From Streptococcus sp. sy004 (lineage in GTDB: Bacteria > Bacillota > Bacilli > Lactobacillales > Streptococcaceae): a stretch of 64,000 nucleotides of DNA. The position numbers and the translations under genes are program-made. Below, piece by piece: positions 1 through 8,740 of the stretch (its first letter is position 1; every line of letters starts with the position of its first letter). Below the pieces are notes generated by a model, which saw only the letters and a list, made by a program, of their open reading frames with translations, was not told the origin of the DNA and ran no database searches. The DNA lies in contig NZ_VOHP01000002.1 in the NCBI RefSeq assembly GCF_007859205.1, forward strand, positions 109,534-173,533. Direction: 5' to 3'.

Positions 1-73
1 GTTCTCCTCTTACCGAAGGTATTTGATTAAAGAAACAATTCACTTAATTAGGAATATGTTTTTAAGTGATATT

Positions 74-106
74 AAAACCCTTAACTAGATAGTTAAGGGT
101 TTTTTA
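74..106. terminator. Bidirectional-looking intrinsic terminator
   Basis: A 13-bp stem, AAAACCCTTAACT and its complement around the loop AGAT, is followed by a T run on the plus strand and preceded by A residues, so it could end transcription from either side. It probably closes a gene lying before the window. Confidence 0.8.
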
Positions 107-240
107 TATGTTAAAATGTGACTTTAATTGTTCATATAGATGGATATTCAAGTCAAAATTTGATTTGTCTAAATTCAATTTATTTTAGTAAAATAACTAA
201 TGTATAGAGGGATAATCTAATTATAAAAGTAGAAATTAAA

Positions 241-275
241 ACAAGCTCTAGTAATTACTAGAGCTTGTTTTCTTT
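241..275. terminator. Perfect 28-bp palindrome with T-rich tail (terminator)
   Basis: Positions 241-268 form an uninterrupted palindrome (ACAAGCTCTAGTAA and its exact complement), followed by TTTCTTTT. In RNA it would form a hairpin of about 12 bp. It is the likely end of the minus-strand rpmF-rpmG transcript or of an incoming plus-strand transcript. I see no gene in 1-426. Confidence 0.7.
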
Positions 276-306
276 TATATATCCGAATGTCTAAATTTAT
301 TTCACA

Positions 307-331
307 AAAAATGTAGTCAAAAATGTAGTCA
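307..331. repeat. Two tandem copies of a 13-mer downstream of rpmG
   Basis: The 13-mer AAAAATGTAGTCA occurs at 307-319 and again at 319-331, sharing one base, in the gap beyond the 3' end of rpmG. Short tandem direct repeats of this kind resemble arm-type sites of tyrosine integrases, and the 3' end of rpmG is, as I recall, a reported insertion point for streptococcal integrative elements. No integrase gene is present here, so this is only a possible scar. Confidence 0.4.
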
Positions 332-426
332 TTCGATTGATTTTTATTGAAATACAGTGAAATTTGAAATTTCAAGAATCCCTTTAAATCAAGGTTTTTA
401 CCGTCCTATTGACGTGTACTGACCCA

Positions 427-576
427 TTACTTAACTTCTGTAAATACAACGTGTTTGCGAAGTTTTGGTGAGTATTTTTTCAATTGAAGACGATCTGGTG
501 TGTTACGCTTGTTCTTAGAAGTAAGGTACAAACGCTCACCTGATTCTTTATGTTCAAGAGTGATATTAACGCGCAT
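427..576 (-). CDS. rpmG: 50S ribosomal protein bL33
   Basis: Encodes a 49-residue bL33, starting [17 protein letters not shown] and ending FTEVK. It binds 23S rRNA in the large subunit. There are no cysteines, so this is the zinc-independent (C-minus) form. It lies 16 bp behind rpmF on the same strand, and the two are probably co-transcribed from the rpmF side. The start is set by the conserved MRVN N-terminus, with a GGGAG ribosome-binding site upstream. Confidence 0.97.
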
Positions 577-592
577 GATAACTCCCTTCTAA

Positions 593-769
593 TTAGTTAG
601 CGTTTTTAGCAACTTTACGTCCTTTGTAATATCCTTTAAGAGATACACGGTGAGAACGTGAATAGTCACCAGTTGTTTGATCGAATGCTACGTTAGGAGC
701 AGCCAATTTATAGTGAGTACGACGTTTGTTTTTCTTAGCTTTTGACGTACGACGTGCAGGAACAGCCAT
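593..769 (-). CDS. rpmF: 50S ribosomal protein bL32
   Basis: A 58-residue bL32 with the family N-terminus [19 protein letters not shown] and the conserved [16 protein letters not shown] stretch. It is a structural protein of the large ribosomal subunit. No CxxC pairs are present, so it too is the cysteine-free form. The start ATG follows an AAAGGAG site. It is the first gene of an rpmF-rpmG pair that diverges from the ascorbate locus. Confidence 0.97.
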   Translation of the reverse strand: MAVPARRTSKAKKNKRRTHYKLAAPNVAFDQTTGDYSRSHRVSLKGYYKGRKVAKNAN

Positions 770-944
770 GATAGACTCCTTTCAAAGATTAAAATATATT
801 AGACTATCTTAGTCAACTTTTACTATGATAACATAATCTTTTTGTAAAGTAAAGTCCCTTGACAGCTTTTTTTAATTTTTTTCTAAAAGATTGAGAAACT
901 ATTCACTCACTATCTTTGAACACTTGCTTGTGTACTTCTTGGTC

Positions 945-973
945 TTTTTGTTTACGCTTACAAAAGATATAAT
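945..973 (+). promoter_or_regulatory. ulaA promoter overlapped by a cre site
   Basis: A perfect TATAAT -10 lies at 968-973. The sequence TGTTTACGCTTACA at 949-962 matches the CcpA-binding cre consensus with about two mismatches. It covers the -35 region and spacer, a position expected to block RNA polymerase when preferred sugars are present. The -35 itself is weak (TTTTTG near 945), which suits a promoter needing an activator such as the PRD regulator at 5751. Confidence 0.75.
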
Positions 974-1015
974 AGGACTGTAAATAAGAAAAATAAAAAG
1001 AAAAGGAGTTTTAAA

Positions 1016-2470
1016 ATGGAAGTCATTTTTAACCTATTAAACTGGTTCTCGCAAAATATTTTGCAGAATCCAGCGTTCTTTGTCGGTTTGCTCGTTCTAG
1101 TCGGTTACCTACTTTTGAAAAAACCGTTGCATGATGTTTATGCAGGATTTGTTAAAGCAACAGTTGGTTACCTTATTCTGAACGTTGGTGCAGGAGGATT
1201 GGTTACTACATTCCGTCCAATCTTGGCAGCCCTAAACTATAAATTTAAGATTGGTGCGGCAGTTATTGACCCTTACTTTGGTTTGACTGCGGCAAATACT
1301 AAAATTGCTGAGCAATTCCCAGACTTCGTTGGTGCGGCAACAACAGCTCTTTTGATTGGTTTTGGGGTTAACATTCTTTTAGTTGCTTTGCGTAAATTGA
1401 CTAAAGTTAGAACCCTTTTCATTACTGGTCATATCATGGTACAACAAGCAGCAACCGTTTCTTTGATTGTTTTGTTACTTGTGCCACAACTTCGTAGTAG
1501 TGCAGGTGTTATCGCTATCGGTGTGATTTGTGGTCTTTATTGGGCAGTCAGCTCAAATATGACTGTTGAAGCAACACAACGCTTGACAGGTGGTGGTGGT
1601 TTTGCCATCGGTCACCAACAACAATTTGCAATTTGGTTTGTTGATAAAGTTGCTCCAAAACTTGGTAAAAAAGAAGACAACTTGGATAATCTTAAATTAC
1701 CAACTTTCTTGAACATCTTCCATGATACAGTAGTTGCCTCAGCAACATTGATGTTAATCTTCTTCGGAGTGATCTTAACTATCTTGGGTCCAGATGTAAT
1801 GTCTAATGCAGAAGTCATCACATCAGGTACACCATTTAACCCAGCGAAACAATCATTCTTCATGTATGTTATCCAAACAGCATTTACTTTCTCAGTGTAT
1901 CTCTTTGTCTTGATGCAAGGGGTTCGCATGTTCGTTGGTGAGTTGACTAATGCCTTCCAAGGTATCTCATCTAAATTACTTCCAGGTTCATTCCCAGCGG
2001 TTGACGTTGCAGCATCTTATGGTTTTGGTTCACCAAACGCAGTTCTTTCAGGATTTGCAGTTGGTTTGATTGGTCAATTGATCACAATCGTTCTCTTGAT
2101 TGTCTTCAAAAACCCAGTATTGATCATCACAGGTTTCGTTCCAGTATTCTTTGATAATGCGGCAATCGCAGTTTACGCAGACAAGCGTGGAGGTTGGAAA
2201 GCAGCAGTTATTCTATCATTTATCTCTGGTGTGCTTCAAGTAGCTCTTGGTGCAGTTGCAGTAGGCCTACTTGACTTGGCAGCATACGGTGGTTATCACG
2301 GAAATATCGACTTTGAATTCCCATGGTTGCCATTTGCATACCTATTCAAATATCTTGGCTTGGCTGGTTATGTATTGGTTTGTGTATTCTTATTGGTTAT
2401 CCCACAACTTCAATTTGCCAAAGCGAAAGATAAAGAAGCTTACTATCGTGGTGAAGCTCAAGGCGAATAA
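1016..2470 (+). CDS. ulaA: PTS L-ascorbate transporter subunit IIC (UlaA)
   Basis: A 484-residue, highly hydrophobic permease of the ascorbate-specific PTS. It moves L-ascorbate across the membrane coupled to its phosphorylation by UlaB. About ten to eleven membrane segments are visible, the first near residues 15-35, with a charged cytoplasmic tail (KAKDKEAYYRGEAQGE). Length and the run of glycine-rich helices fit the UlaA/SgaT family. The ATG follows an AAAGGAG site. It is first in the ula operon, 43 bp before ulaB, and the cre site upstream predicts catabolite repression. Confidence 0.96.
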   Translation: MEVIFNLLNWFSQNILQNPAFFVGLLVLVGYLLLKKPLHDVYAGFVKATVGYLILNVGAGGLVTTFRPILAALNYKFKIGAAVIDPYFGLTAANTKIAEQFPDFVGAATTALLIGFGVNILLVALRKLTKVRTLFITGHIMVQQAATVSLIVLLLVPQLRSSAGVIAIGVICGLYWAVSSNMTVEATQRLTGGGGFAIGHQQQFAIWFVDKVAPKLGKKEDNLDNLKLPTFLNIFHDTVVASATLMLIFFGVILTILGPDVMSNAEVITSGTPFNPAKQSFFMYVIQTAFTFSVYLFVLMQGVRMFVGELTNAFQGISSKLLPGSFPAVDVAASYGFGSPNAVLSGFAVGLIGQLITIVLLIVFKNPVLIITGFVPVFFDNAAIAVYADKRGGWKAAVILSFISGVLQVALGAVAVGLLDLAAYGGYHGNIDFEFPWLPFAYLFKYLGLAGYVLVCVFLLVIPQLQFAKAKDKEAYYRGEAQGE

Positions 2471-2513
2471 TTTAATAAACGATTAGAAATTGATTTGACA
2501 GGAGGAAAATACA

Positions 2514-2795
2514 ATGGTTAAAGTTCTTACAGCATGTGGTAATGGTATGGGATCATCAATGGTGATCAAAATGAAAGTAGAAAATGCTCTTCGTGGTCTA
2601 GGCGTAACTAACTTTGAGTCTGCATCATGTTCAGTTGGTGAAGCTAAAGGATTAGCTGGTGGTTATGATATTATCGTCGCTTCAAATCACCTCATTAGCG
2701 AGTTAGAAGGTCGCACCAATGGTAAATTGATTGGTCTTGACAATTTGATGGATGATAATGAAATCAAAACAAAATTGGAAGCAGCATTGAAATAA
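2514..2795 (+). CDS. ulaB: PTS L-ascorbate transporter subunit IIB
   Basis: A 93-residue cytoplasmic EIIB of the lactose/ascorbate type. The active-site loop CGNGMGSS carries the phospho-accepting Cys8 immediately after the first strand (VKVLTA). It receives phosphate from UlaC and passes it to ascorbate entering through UlaA. The start is supported by an AGGAGG site 9 bp upstream. A stable hairpin lies between this gene and ulaC. Confidence 0.96.
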   Translation: MVKVLTACGNGMGSSMVIKMKVENALRGLGVTNFESASCSVGEAKGLAGGYDIIVASNHLISELEGRTNGKLIGLDNLMDDNEIKTKLEAALK

Positions 2796-2806
2796 TAGAG
2801 ATGGCG

Positions 2807-2831
2807 GGGGCTTTCATGAAACGAAAGCCCC
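2807..2831 (+). other. Intercistronic hairpin between ulaB and ulaC
   Basis: GGGGCTTTC and GAAAGCCCC form a perfect 9-bp stem around a 7-base loop. No T tract follows, so it is unlikely to be a full terminator. It is better read as an mRNA-stabilising or processing element that could set different IIC/IIB and IIA levels. Confidence 0.6.
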
Positions 2832-2854
2832 TCTGTTAATGGGAGGAAATACTT

Positions 2855-3340
2855 ATGAACTTGAAAAAATCATTCACTGAAAATAATTCGATTCGTCTTG
2901 GTTTGACAGCTACAACTTGGCAAGAGGCTGTTAAGTTGGCAGTTAACCCTTTGATTGAGAGTGGTGCTGTTACAGAAACCTACTATGAAAATATCATTGC
3001 GTCAACAGAAGAGCATGGCCCTTATTATATCCTAATGCCAGGTATGGCAATGCCACATGCTCAGGCAGGTGAAGGTGTTAATCGTGATTCATTCTCTTTG
3101 ATTACCTTGACAGAGCCAGTAACCTTCTCAGACGGTAAGGAAGTATCAGTCCTTCTCACACTTGCTGCAACATCAGCAGCGATTCACACATCCGTAGCGA
3201 TTCCACAAATCATTGCTCTTTTTGAATTGGAAAATTCAATCGAGCGTCTAGTGGCATGCCAAAGTCCTGAAGAAGTGCTAGCTATGGTTGAAGAATCAAA
3301 AAATAGCCCATATCTTGAAGGTCTTGACTTGGATAGCTAA
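2855..3340 (+). CDS. ulaC: PTS L-ascorbate transporter subunit IIA
   Basis: A 161-residue EIIA of the fructose/mannitol type. The phosphorylation site is His68 in MPGMAMPHAQ. It takes phosphate from HPr and hands it to UlaB. The conserved later segment (SDGKEVSVLLTLAA) matches the family core. It is preceded by a GGGAGG site and sits third in the operon. With UlaA and UlaB it completes a PTS made of separate polypeptides. Confidence 0.95.
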   Translation: MNLKKSFTENNSIRLGLTATTWQEAVKLAVNPLIESGAVTETYYENIIASTEEHGPYYILMPGMAMPHAQAGEGVNRDSFSLITLTEPVTFSDGKEVSVLLTLAATSAAIHTSVAIPQIIALFELENSIERLVACQSPEEVLAMVEESKNSPYLEGLDLDS

Positions 3341-3377
3341 GATAGGCTTGTTGAATAAATAGAAAAGAGGAGAAAAA

Positions 3378-4043
3378 ATGACAAAACATATTCCAAATTT
3401 ACAAGTTGCCCTTGACCACTCTGACTTGAAAGGTGCTGTTAAGGCTGCCGTTGCAGTTGGTACAGAAGTTGATATTATTGAGGCAGGAACAGTTTGCTTA
3501 CTTCAAGTGGGAAGTGAGTTGGTAGAAGTTCTTCGCAATCTGTTTCCAGATAAGATTATTGTGGCAGATACCAAGTGTGCAGACGCTGGTGGCACGATTG
3601 CTAAAAACAATGCCGTGCGTGGTGCTGACTGGATGACGTGTATCTGTTCAGCAACCATTCCAACCATGTCAGCAGCCCTTAAAGCCATCCAAGAAGTAAA
3701 TGGCGATAAGGGAGAAATTCAAATTGAGTTGTATGGTGACTGGACTTATGAACAAGCTCAATTATGGTTGGATGCAGGCATTTCTCAAGCCATTTACCAT
3801 CAATCTCGTGACGCCCTTCTTGCCGGTGAAACTTGGGGTGAAAAAGACCTTAACAAAGTTAAGAAATTGATTGACATGGGCTTCCGTGTATCAGTTACAG
3901 GTGGTCTTGATGTGGATACCTTGAAATTGTTTGAAGGTGTTGATGTTTATACCTTTATCGCTGGTCGTGGTATTACCGAAGCAGAAAATCCTGCACAAGC
4001 AGCTCGTGAATTCAAGGATGAAATCCGTCGTATTTGGGGGTAG
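3378..4043 (+). CDS. ulaD: 3-keto-L-gulonate-6-phosphate decarboxylase
   Basis: A 221-residue member of the orotidine-monophosphate-decarboxylase superfamily. It converts 3-keto-L-gulonate 6-phosphate to L-xylulose 5-phosphate. The signature DTKCAD (residues 64-69, pattern DxKxxD) supplies the catalytic and metal-binding residues, and LDHSD near residue 12 forms the first strand. The GGLDVDTL segment near the C-terminus is the phosphate-binding region. An AGAGGAG site precedes the ATG. The next gene starts 3 bp after its stop. Confidence 0.95.
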   Translation: MTKHIPNLQVALDHSDLKGAVKAAVAVGTEVDIIEAGTVCLLQVGSELVEVLRNLFPDKIIVADTKCADAGGTIAKNNAVRGADWMTCICSATIPTMSAALKAIQEVNGDKGEIQIELYGDWTYEQAQLWLDAGISQAIYHQSRDALLAGETWGEKDLNKVKKLIDMGFRVSVTGGLDVDTLKLFEGVDVYTFIAGRGITEAENPAQAAREFKDEIRRIWG

Positions 4044-4046
4044 GCC

Positions 4047-4910
4047 ATGAAACGTCCAATTGGTATTTATGAAAAAGCAACGCCAAAACAGTTTACTTGG
4101 TTAGAGCGTTTGAATTTTGCTAAAGAACTCGGTTTTGATTTTGTTGAAATGTCTGTGGATGAATCAGACGATCGTTTGGCTCGCCTAAATTGGAGTAAAG
4201 AAGAGCGTTTGGAAGTTGTTAAGGCCATTTATGAAACAGGCGTGCGTATTCCAACCATCTGTTTCTCAGGTCATCGTCGTTACCCACTAGGTTCAAACGA
4301 TCCAGAACTGGAAGCCAAATCACTGGAAACTATGAAACAATGTATTGAGTTGGCTCAAGATTTGGGTGTTCGTACCATTCAGTTGGCTGGTTATGACGTT
4401 TACTACGAAAAAAAATCGCCAGAAACCAGAGCACGTTTCTTGAAAAACCTACGCTTGGCGTGTGACTGGGCTGAAGCAGCTCAAGTTATGCTAGCCATCG
4501 AGATTATGGATGATCCATTTATTAACTCGATTGAAAAGTACCTAGCCATTGAAAAAGAAATTGATTCGCCATATCTCTTTGTTTACCCAGATACTGGAAA
4601 TGTGTCTGCTTGGCATAATGATATTTATAGTGAATTTTTACTTGGTCATCGTTCAATTGCAGCCCTTCATCTAAAAGACACTTATGCTGTCACAGAAAGC
4701 TCTAAGGGGCAATTCCGTGATGTGCCGTTTGGTCAAGGTTGCGTTGATTGGGAAAATATGTTTGCCGTTTTGAAAGAAACCAATTATAATGGCCCATTCT
4801 TGATTGAAATGTGGTCTGAAAATTGTGAAACAGTGGAAGAAACGCGTGCAGCAATTAAAGAAGCACAAGAGTTTCTATACCCATTGATTGAGAAAGCGGG
4901 GTTATTCTAA
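4047..4910 (+). CDS. ulaE: L-xylulose-5-phosphate 3-epimerase
   Basis: A 287-residue TIM-barrel sugar isomerase (xylose-isomerase-like family). It epimerises L-xylulose 5-phosphate to L-ribulose 5-phosphate. Family features seen are MKRPIGIYEKA at the N-terminus, the metal-binding glutamate in LAIEIMDDPF, LHLKDTY, and the C-terminal IEMWSE. It nearly abuts ulaD on one side and ulaF on the other (1 bp), implying coupled translation. Confidence 0.95.
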   Translation: MKRPIGIYEKATPKQFTWLERLNFAKELGFDFVEMSVDESDDRLARLNWSKEERLEVVKAIYETGVRIPTICFSGHRRYPLGSNDPELEAKSLETMKQCIELAQDLGVRTIQLAGYDVYYEKKSPETRARFLKNLRLACDWAEAAQVMLAIEIMDDPFINSIEKYLAIEKEIDSPYLFVYPDTGNVSAWHNDIYSEFLLGHRSIAALHLKDTYAVTESSKGQFRDVPFGQGCVDWENMFAVLKETNYNGPFLIEMWSENCETVEETRAAIKEAQEFLYPLIEKAGLF

Positions 4911-4911
4911 T

Positions 4912-5628
4912 ATGCCAAAATCATTAGCAGAAATGCGTCAACGTGTTTATGAAGCCAATGTTTCCCTACCAGAACATGGTCTAGTGAAGTTTACTTGGGG
5001 TAATGTTTCTGAAGTTTGCCGTGAACTTGGTCGTATTGTGATCAAACCTTCTGGTGTGGATTATGACAAACTCAGCCCAGAAAATATGGTAGTCACTGAC
5101 TTGGATGGTAATGTGGTTGAGGGTGACTTGAATCCATCGTCTGACCTGGCGACCCATGTTGCTCTCTATAAGGCTTGGCCAGAAATTGGAGCAGTGGTTC
5201 ACACGCACTCAACAGAAGCAGTGGGCTGGGCACAAGCAGGTCGTGATATTCCTTTTTATGGGACAACTCATGCGGATTACTTCTACGGACCTGTTCCATG
5301 TGCACGTTCGTTAACGGCTGATGAAGTTAATTCAGCCTATGAAAAAGAAACAGGTGCAGTGATTGTTGAAACCTTTGCAGAGCGTGGCATTGACCCAGTT
5401 GCCGTACCAGGTATTGTGGTGCGTAATCATGGCCCATTTACCTGGGGGAAAGATCCTGCACAAGCAGTATATCATTCAGTCGTGCTAGAAGAAGTGGCAC
5501 GCATGAATCGCTACACTGAACAAATCAATCCACAAGTGGAACCAGCTCCGCAATATATCATGGATAAGCATTATCTGCGTAAACATGGTCCTAATGCTTA
5601 TTATGGGCAAAAAGGAGATGCACATTAA
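4912..5628 (+). CDS. ulaF: L-ribulose-5-phosphate 4-epimerase
   Basis: A 238-residue class II aldolase/epimerase. It converts L-ribulose 5-phosphate to D-xylulose 5-phosphate, the exit from the ascorbate pathway into the pentose phosphate pathway. The zinc ligands His97 and His99 are visible in VVHTHS, and a third histidine lies in VVRNHGPF. An in-frame start 24 bp upstream would overlap ulaE and add residues absent from the family. MPKSLAEMRQ at 4912 is the expected N-terminus. It is the last gene before a terminator. Confidence 0.94.
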   Translation: MPKSLAEMRQRVYEANVSLPEHGLVKFTWGNVSEVCRELGRIVIKPSGVDYDKLSPENMVVTDLDGNVVEGDLNPSSDLATHVALYKAWPEIGAVVHTHSTEAVGWAQAGRDIPFYGTTHADYFYGPVPCARSLTADEVNSAYEKETGAVIVETFAERGIDPVAVPGIVVRNHGPFTWGKDPAQAVYHSVVLEEVARMNRYTEQINPQVEPAPQYIMDKHYLRKHGPNAYYGQKGDAH

Positions 5629-5635
5629 AAAAATG

Positions 5636-5668
5636 AAAAGTCTAGTGTAATCGACTAGGCTTTTTTGT
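5636..5668 (+). terminator. Terminator after ulaF
   Basis: The stem AAAAGTCTAGT/ACTAGGCTTTT (one G-T pair) is followed by a six-T run. It separates the structural ula genes from the downstream regulator, which has its own promoter. Confidence 0.8.
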
Positions 5669-5714
5669 GGATTTGCTAAGTGATGGTCCTTAGCGTTATA
5701 AAATTTAGTATCTA

Positions 5715-5723
5715 TGCTATAAT
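5715..5723 (+). promoter_or_regulatory. Extended -10 promoter of the ula regulator
   Basis: TGCTATAAT fits the extended -10 consensus TGnTATAAT exactly and lies 28 bp upstream of the regulator start. No good -35 is visible. Confidence 0.7.
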
Positions 5724-5750
5724 GGAGATGAAAGAGAAAGGAAATCACTT

Positions 5751-7442
5751 ATGATTTTATTGGATAAAAGTAGTTGCGATTTATTACGCTACCTCATTCA
5801 GCTTGATCATCCAGAAACGGTTATGGCCATTAGTCGTGCGATGGAGCAGTCACGGCGAAAGATTTATTATCACTTAGAAAAAATCAATGACGCCTTGCCA
5901 GAAACGGTTAATCCGCTTGTCAGTCAACCTCGGATTGGCTTGTTATTGGATGCCAATCAAAAGAAAGCTTGTCAAAAACTTTTGGATGAGGTGGCGGCAG
6001 ATAGTTATATCATGAGTATTGACGAACGTATTCAGTTGATGCTAGTTTATATTGCCGTGTCTCCAGCTCGTGTCACCATTGAAAAATTGATGGAATTAAC
6101 CGATGTGTCACGCAATACAGTTCTTAATGACCTCAATGACATTCGCTATCGTCTGTCACAAGAGCAGTATAAGGTTAACCTTTATGCCAACAAATCGCAA
6201 GGCTATTTTCTTCAATGTCACCCAATCAATAAAATCCAATATGTTCATTCCTTTCTTTATGATATTTTTAATGAAGCCAGTGATAGCTTTATCAATATTT
6301 TACGAGAAAAATTAGCTTTGATTTTTGGTCAAGAAGAGCTTTTGTCCGATCAAGTGCAAGATTTTCTATTGATAGAACTGAGCCAGAGAGAACATGAATT
6401 GGGTAAAAAAATCAACCGTTCAGAAGTCAAGATGATGTTACGCATTTTGCCTTATCTACTCTTGTCTTATCACAATATGGATTTGACCACAGAAGATATG
6501 GCAGATATTGAACAAAAATTTTCTCCTGTCTATGAGAGAATTGAGTATCAAGTGGCTAAGGCCCTAAGCCAGTCCATTTGGGAGCGAATAGGTATTGCTT
6601 TAGATGATGTTGATACTTGCCTGATAGCAGTTTTACTATTATCTTATCGAAAGGATAAGGATACCCATATTAGCAGCAAGGATTTCTTGGAAATGACCAA
6701 GACCTTAACTACCTTCATTGAAGCCTTTGAAGAAGCTTGTGGTACAATTATTTTGAATCAAGAAGATTTAAATAAACGTTTGTTGACGCATGTTAAGTCT
6801 CTCATTTTTCGTAAACAATATGGTATTTTATCTAAAAATCCGCTCACCAAACACATCAAAGAAAAATATCAACAAGTTTTTCAAGCAGTGAAAAAAGTAT
6901 CTGCCATTTTAGAAGAAGCCTGGCAACTTGAATTGAATGATGATGATTTGGCTTACCTTACCATTCATTTTGGTGGGTATATCAACCATTTTCAACTAAC
7001 GTCTGGTCCAGTCTTACCCAAGCAAGTTTATATCATTTGTGACGACGGGGTTGCCATGCAAAAATTGCTCCTAAAACAGTGTCAAGATTACTTACCAGTC
7101 AATAGTATTCAGGCGATTTTTACTAGCGAGCAATTCAAAAGTGTTGAAGATTTATTGGTGGCAGATGTTTTGATTTCAACCAGTGATGCTTTTGAAACAC
7201 AGTTTCCTTTAATTCAAGTACATCCTATTTTATCGCCTGAGGACGTTAGAAAACTTCAACAATTTTCTCGCCAACATGATTTTAGTCATCGCTTGCCTTA
7301 TTTTGAAGAACAAATCAATCAATTATTACTCCCCCATTTATCTCAATCAGACCAAGCTCAAAACCTAAGTCAAGCCATTTGTCGTTTGTTTGAAGATCAA
7401 GTTTTAGCAAGTCATTTTCAAGGTGTGACAAGTGAACACTGA
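5751..7442 (+). CDS. PRD-containing PTS-regulated transcriptional regulator of the ula locus
   Basis: A 563-residue regulator built like MtlR/LicR activators. It has two N-terminal helix-turn-helix segments (residues about 1-60 and 95-150), two PTS regulation domains (about 175-300 and 305-415, the second with LTIHFGGYI carrying a phosphorylatable histidine), then an EIIB-like domain starting VYIICDDG with Cys430. No C-terminal EIIA domain is seen. It probably activates ulaA when ascorbate is being transported. It is unrelated in sequence to enterobacterial UlaR, so I give no symbol. Often labelled a BglG-type antiterminator, but the HTH pair argues for DNA binding. Confidence 0.88.
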   Translation: MILLDKSSCDLLRYLIQLDHPETVMAISRAMEQSRRKIYYHLEKINDALPETVNPLVSQPRIGLLLDANQKKACQKLLDEVAADSYIMSIDERIQLMLVYIAVSPARVTIEKLMELTDVSRNTVLNDLNDIRYRLSQEQYKVNLYANKSQGYFLQCHPINKIQYVHSFLYDIFNEASDSFINILREKLALIFGQEELLSDQVQDFLLIELSQREHELGKKINRSEVKMMLRILPYLLLSYHNMDLTTEDMADIEQKFSPVYERIEYQVAKALSQSIWERIGIALDDVDTCLIAVLLLSYRKDKDTHISSKDFLEMTKTLTTFIEAFEEACGTIILNQEDLNKRLLTHVKSLIFRKQYGILSKNPLTKHIKEKYQQVFQAVKKVSAILEEAWQLELNDDDLAYLTIHFGGYINHFQLTSGPVLPKQVYIICDDGVAMQKLLLKQCQDYLPVNSIQAIFTSEQFKSVEDLLVADVLISTSDAFETQFPLIQVHPILSPEDVRKLQQFSRQHDFSHRLPYFEEQINQLLLPHLSQSDQAQNLSQAICRLFEDQVLASHFQGVTSEH

Positions 7443-7536
7443 CTTGTGTAAGACTTGGTCTTTTTCTTTTTCTTGTCATTTACTATAATAAAAAAGTAAA
7501 GAAACTTATTTATTATTGTTTTGAGGAGGAACACAA

Positions 7537-8628
7537 ATGGCTAATGTAAAAGATATTACAAGAGAATCTTGGATTTTAAGCACTTTCCCAGAATGGGGCA
7601 CATGGTTAAATGAAGAAATTGAAGAAGAAGTTGTCCCAGCAGATAATTTTGCGATGTGGTGGCTAGGAAACTGTGGAGTTTGGGTGAAAACACCAGGTGG
7701 CGCTAACTTAGTTATGGATTTATGGTCAGCTCGTGGCAAATCAACTAAAAAAGTAAAAGACATGGTTCGTGGTCACCAAATGGCTAATATGGCAGGTGTG
7801 CGTAAATTGCAACCAAACCTCCGTGTGCAACCAATGGTTATTGATCCATTTGCTATTAACGAGTTGGATTACTATTTGGTTTCTCATTTCCATAGTGATC
7901 ATATTGATATCAATACAGCAGCGGCAATTATCAACAATCCAAAACTTGATCATGTTAAATTTGTTGGTCCTTACGAATGTGGTGAGATTTGGAAAAAATG
8001 GGGTGTTCCAGAAGATCGTATCATCGTTGTGAAACCAGGTGATAGCTTCGAGTTTAAAGATGTCAAAGTTCATGCCGTTGAATCATTTGACCGTACTTGC
8101 TTGGTAACTCTACCAGTAGAAGGTGCAGAAGAAGCTGGTGGTGAATTGAGTGGACTTGCTGTTACTGATGAAGAAATGGCCCGTAAGGCAGTTAACTATG
8201 TCTTTGAAACACCAGGTGGAACAATCTACCATGGAGCAGACTCTCACTTCTCTAATTACTTTGCTAAACATGGTAAAGACTTTGAGATTGACGTTGCCCT
8301 AAATAACTACGGTGAAAACCCAATCGGTATCCAAGACAAGATGACTTCTGTTGACCTTCTTCGTATGGCAGAAAATCTTCGTGCTAAAGTAATTATCCCA
8401 GTTCACTATGACATCTGGTCAAACTTTATGGCGTCAACCGATGAAATCTTAGAATTGTGGAAAATGCGTAAAGAACGTTTACAATACAAATTCCATCCAT
8501 TTATTTGGGAAGTTGGTGGTAAATACACTTATCCACAAGATAAAGATATTATCGAATACCATCACCCACGCGGATTTGATGATTGCTTCGAACAAGATTC
8601 TAATATCCAATTCAAAGCTTTACTATAA
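7537..8628 (+). CDS. ulaG: L-ascorbate-6-phosphate lactonase
   Basis: A 363-residue metallo-beta-lactamase-fold enzyme that opens the lactone ring of L-ascorbate 6-phosphate to give 3-keto-L-gulonate 6-phosphate, the first step after uptake. The metal-binding motif HFHSDH spans residues 117-122, and later histidines are present in YHGADSH and PVHYDIW. A strong GAGGAG site precedes the ATG. It is placed after the regulator rather than inside ulaABCDEF, with its own upstream TATAAT near 7484, so it may be expressed separately. Confidence 0.96.
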   Translation: MANVKDITRESWILSTFPEWGTWLNEEIEEEVVPADNFAMWWLGNCGVWVKTPGGANLVMDLWSARGKSTKKVKDMVRGHQMANMAGVRKLQPNLRVQPMVIDPFAINELDYYLVSHFHSDHIDINTAAAIINNPKLDHVKFVGPYECGEIWKKWGVPEDRIIVVKPGDSFEFKDVKVHAVESFDRTCLVTLPVEGAEEAGGELSGLAVTDEEMARKAVNYVFETPGGTIYHGADSHFSNYFAKHGKDFEIDVALNNYGENPIGIQDKMTSVDLLRMAENLRAKVIIPVHYDIWSNFMASTDEILELWKMRKERLQYKFHPFIWEVGGKYTYPQDKDIIEYHHPRGFDDCFEQDSNIQFKALL

Positions 8629-8645
8629 TCAATTGGTTTGAAAAC

Positions 8646-8681
8646 CATATCCGCCTATCCTTGCGATAAGCGGATATTTTT
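8646..8681 (+). terminator. Terminator after ulaG
   Basis: ATATCCGCCTATC and GATAAGCGGATAT form a 13-bp stem with one mismatch around CTTGC, followed by TTTTT. It ends the ascorbate locus. Confidence 0.85.
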
Positions 8682-8740
8682 GTTAATATTAAAATGTAAG
8701 AGCTTACCAAGTTGTAGCTTAAAATAGAAAGGAATTTTAC

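Noticed and set aside
2271..2486. Alternative-frame ORF at the 3' end of ulaA
   Set aside because: Entirely inside ulaA except its end; no ribosome-binding site and composition follows the ulaA codon pattern.
4888..4911. Longer N-terminus for ulaF
   Set aside because: It would overlap ulaE and add eight residues not found in the family; ATG 4912 gives the conserved start.
7741..8073. 110-codon antisense frame within ulaG
   Set aside because: Shadow of a conserved coding region with no start signals.
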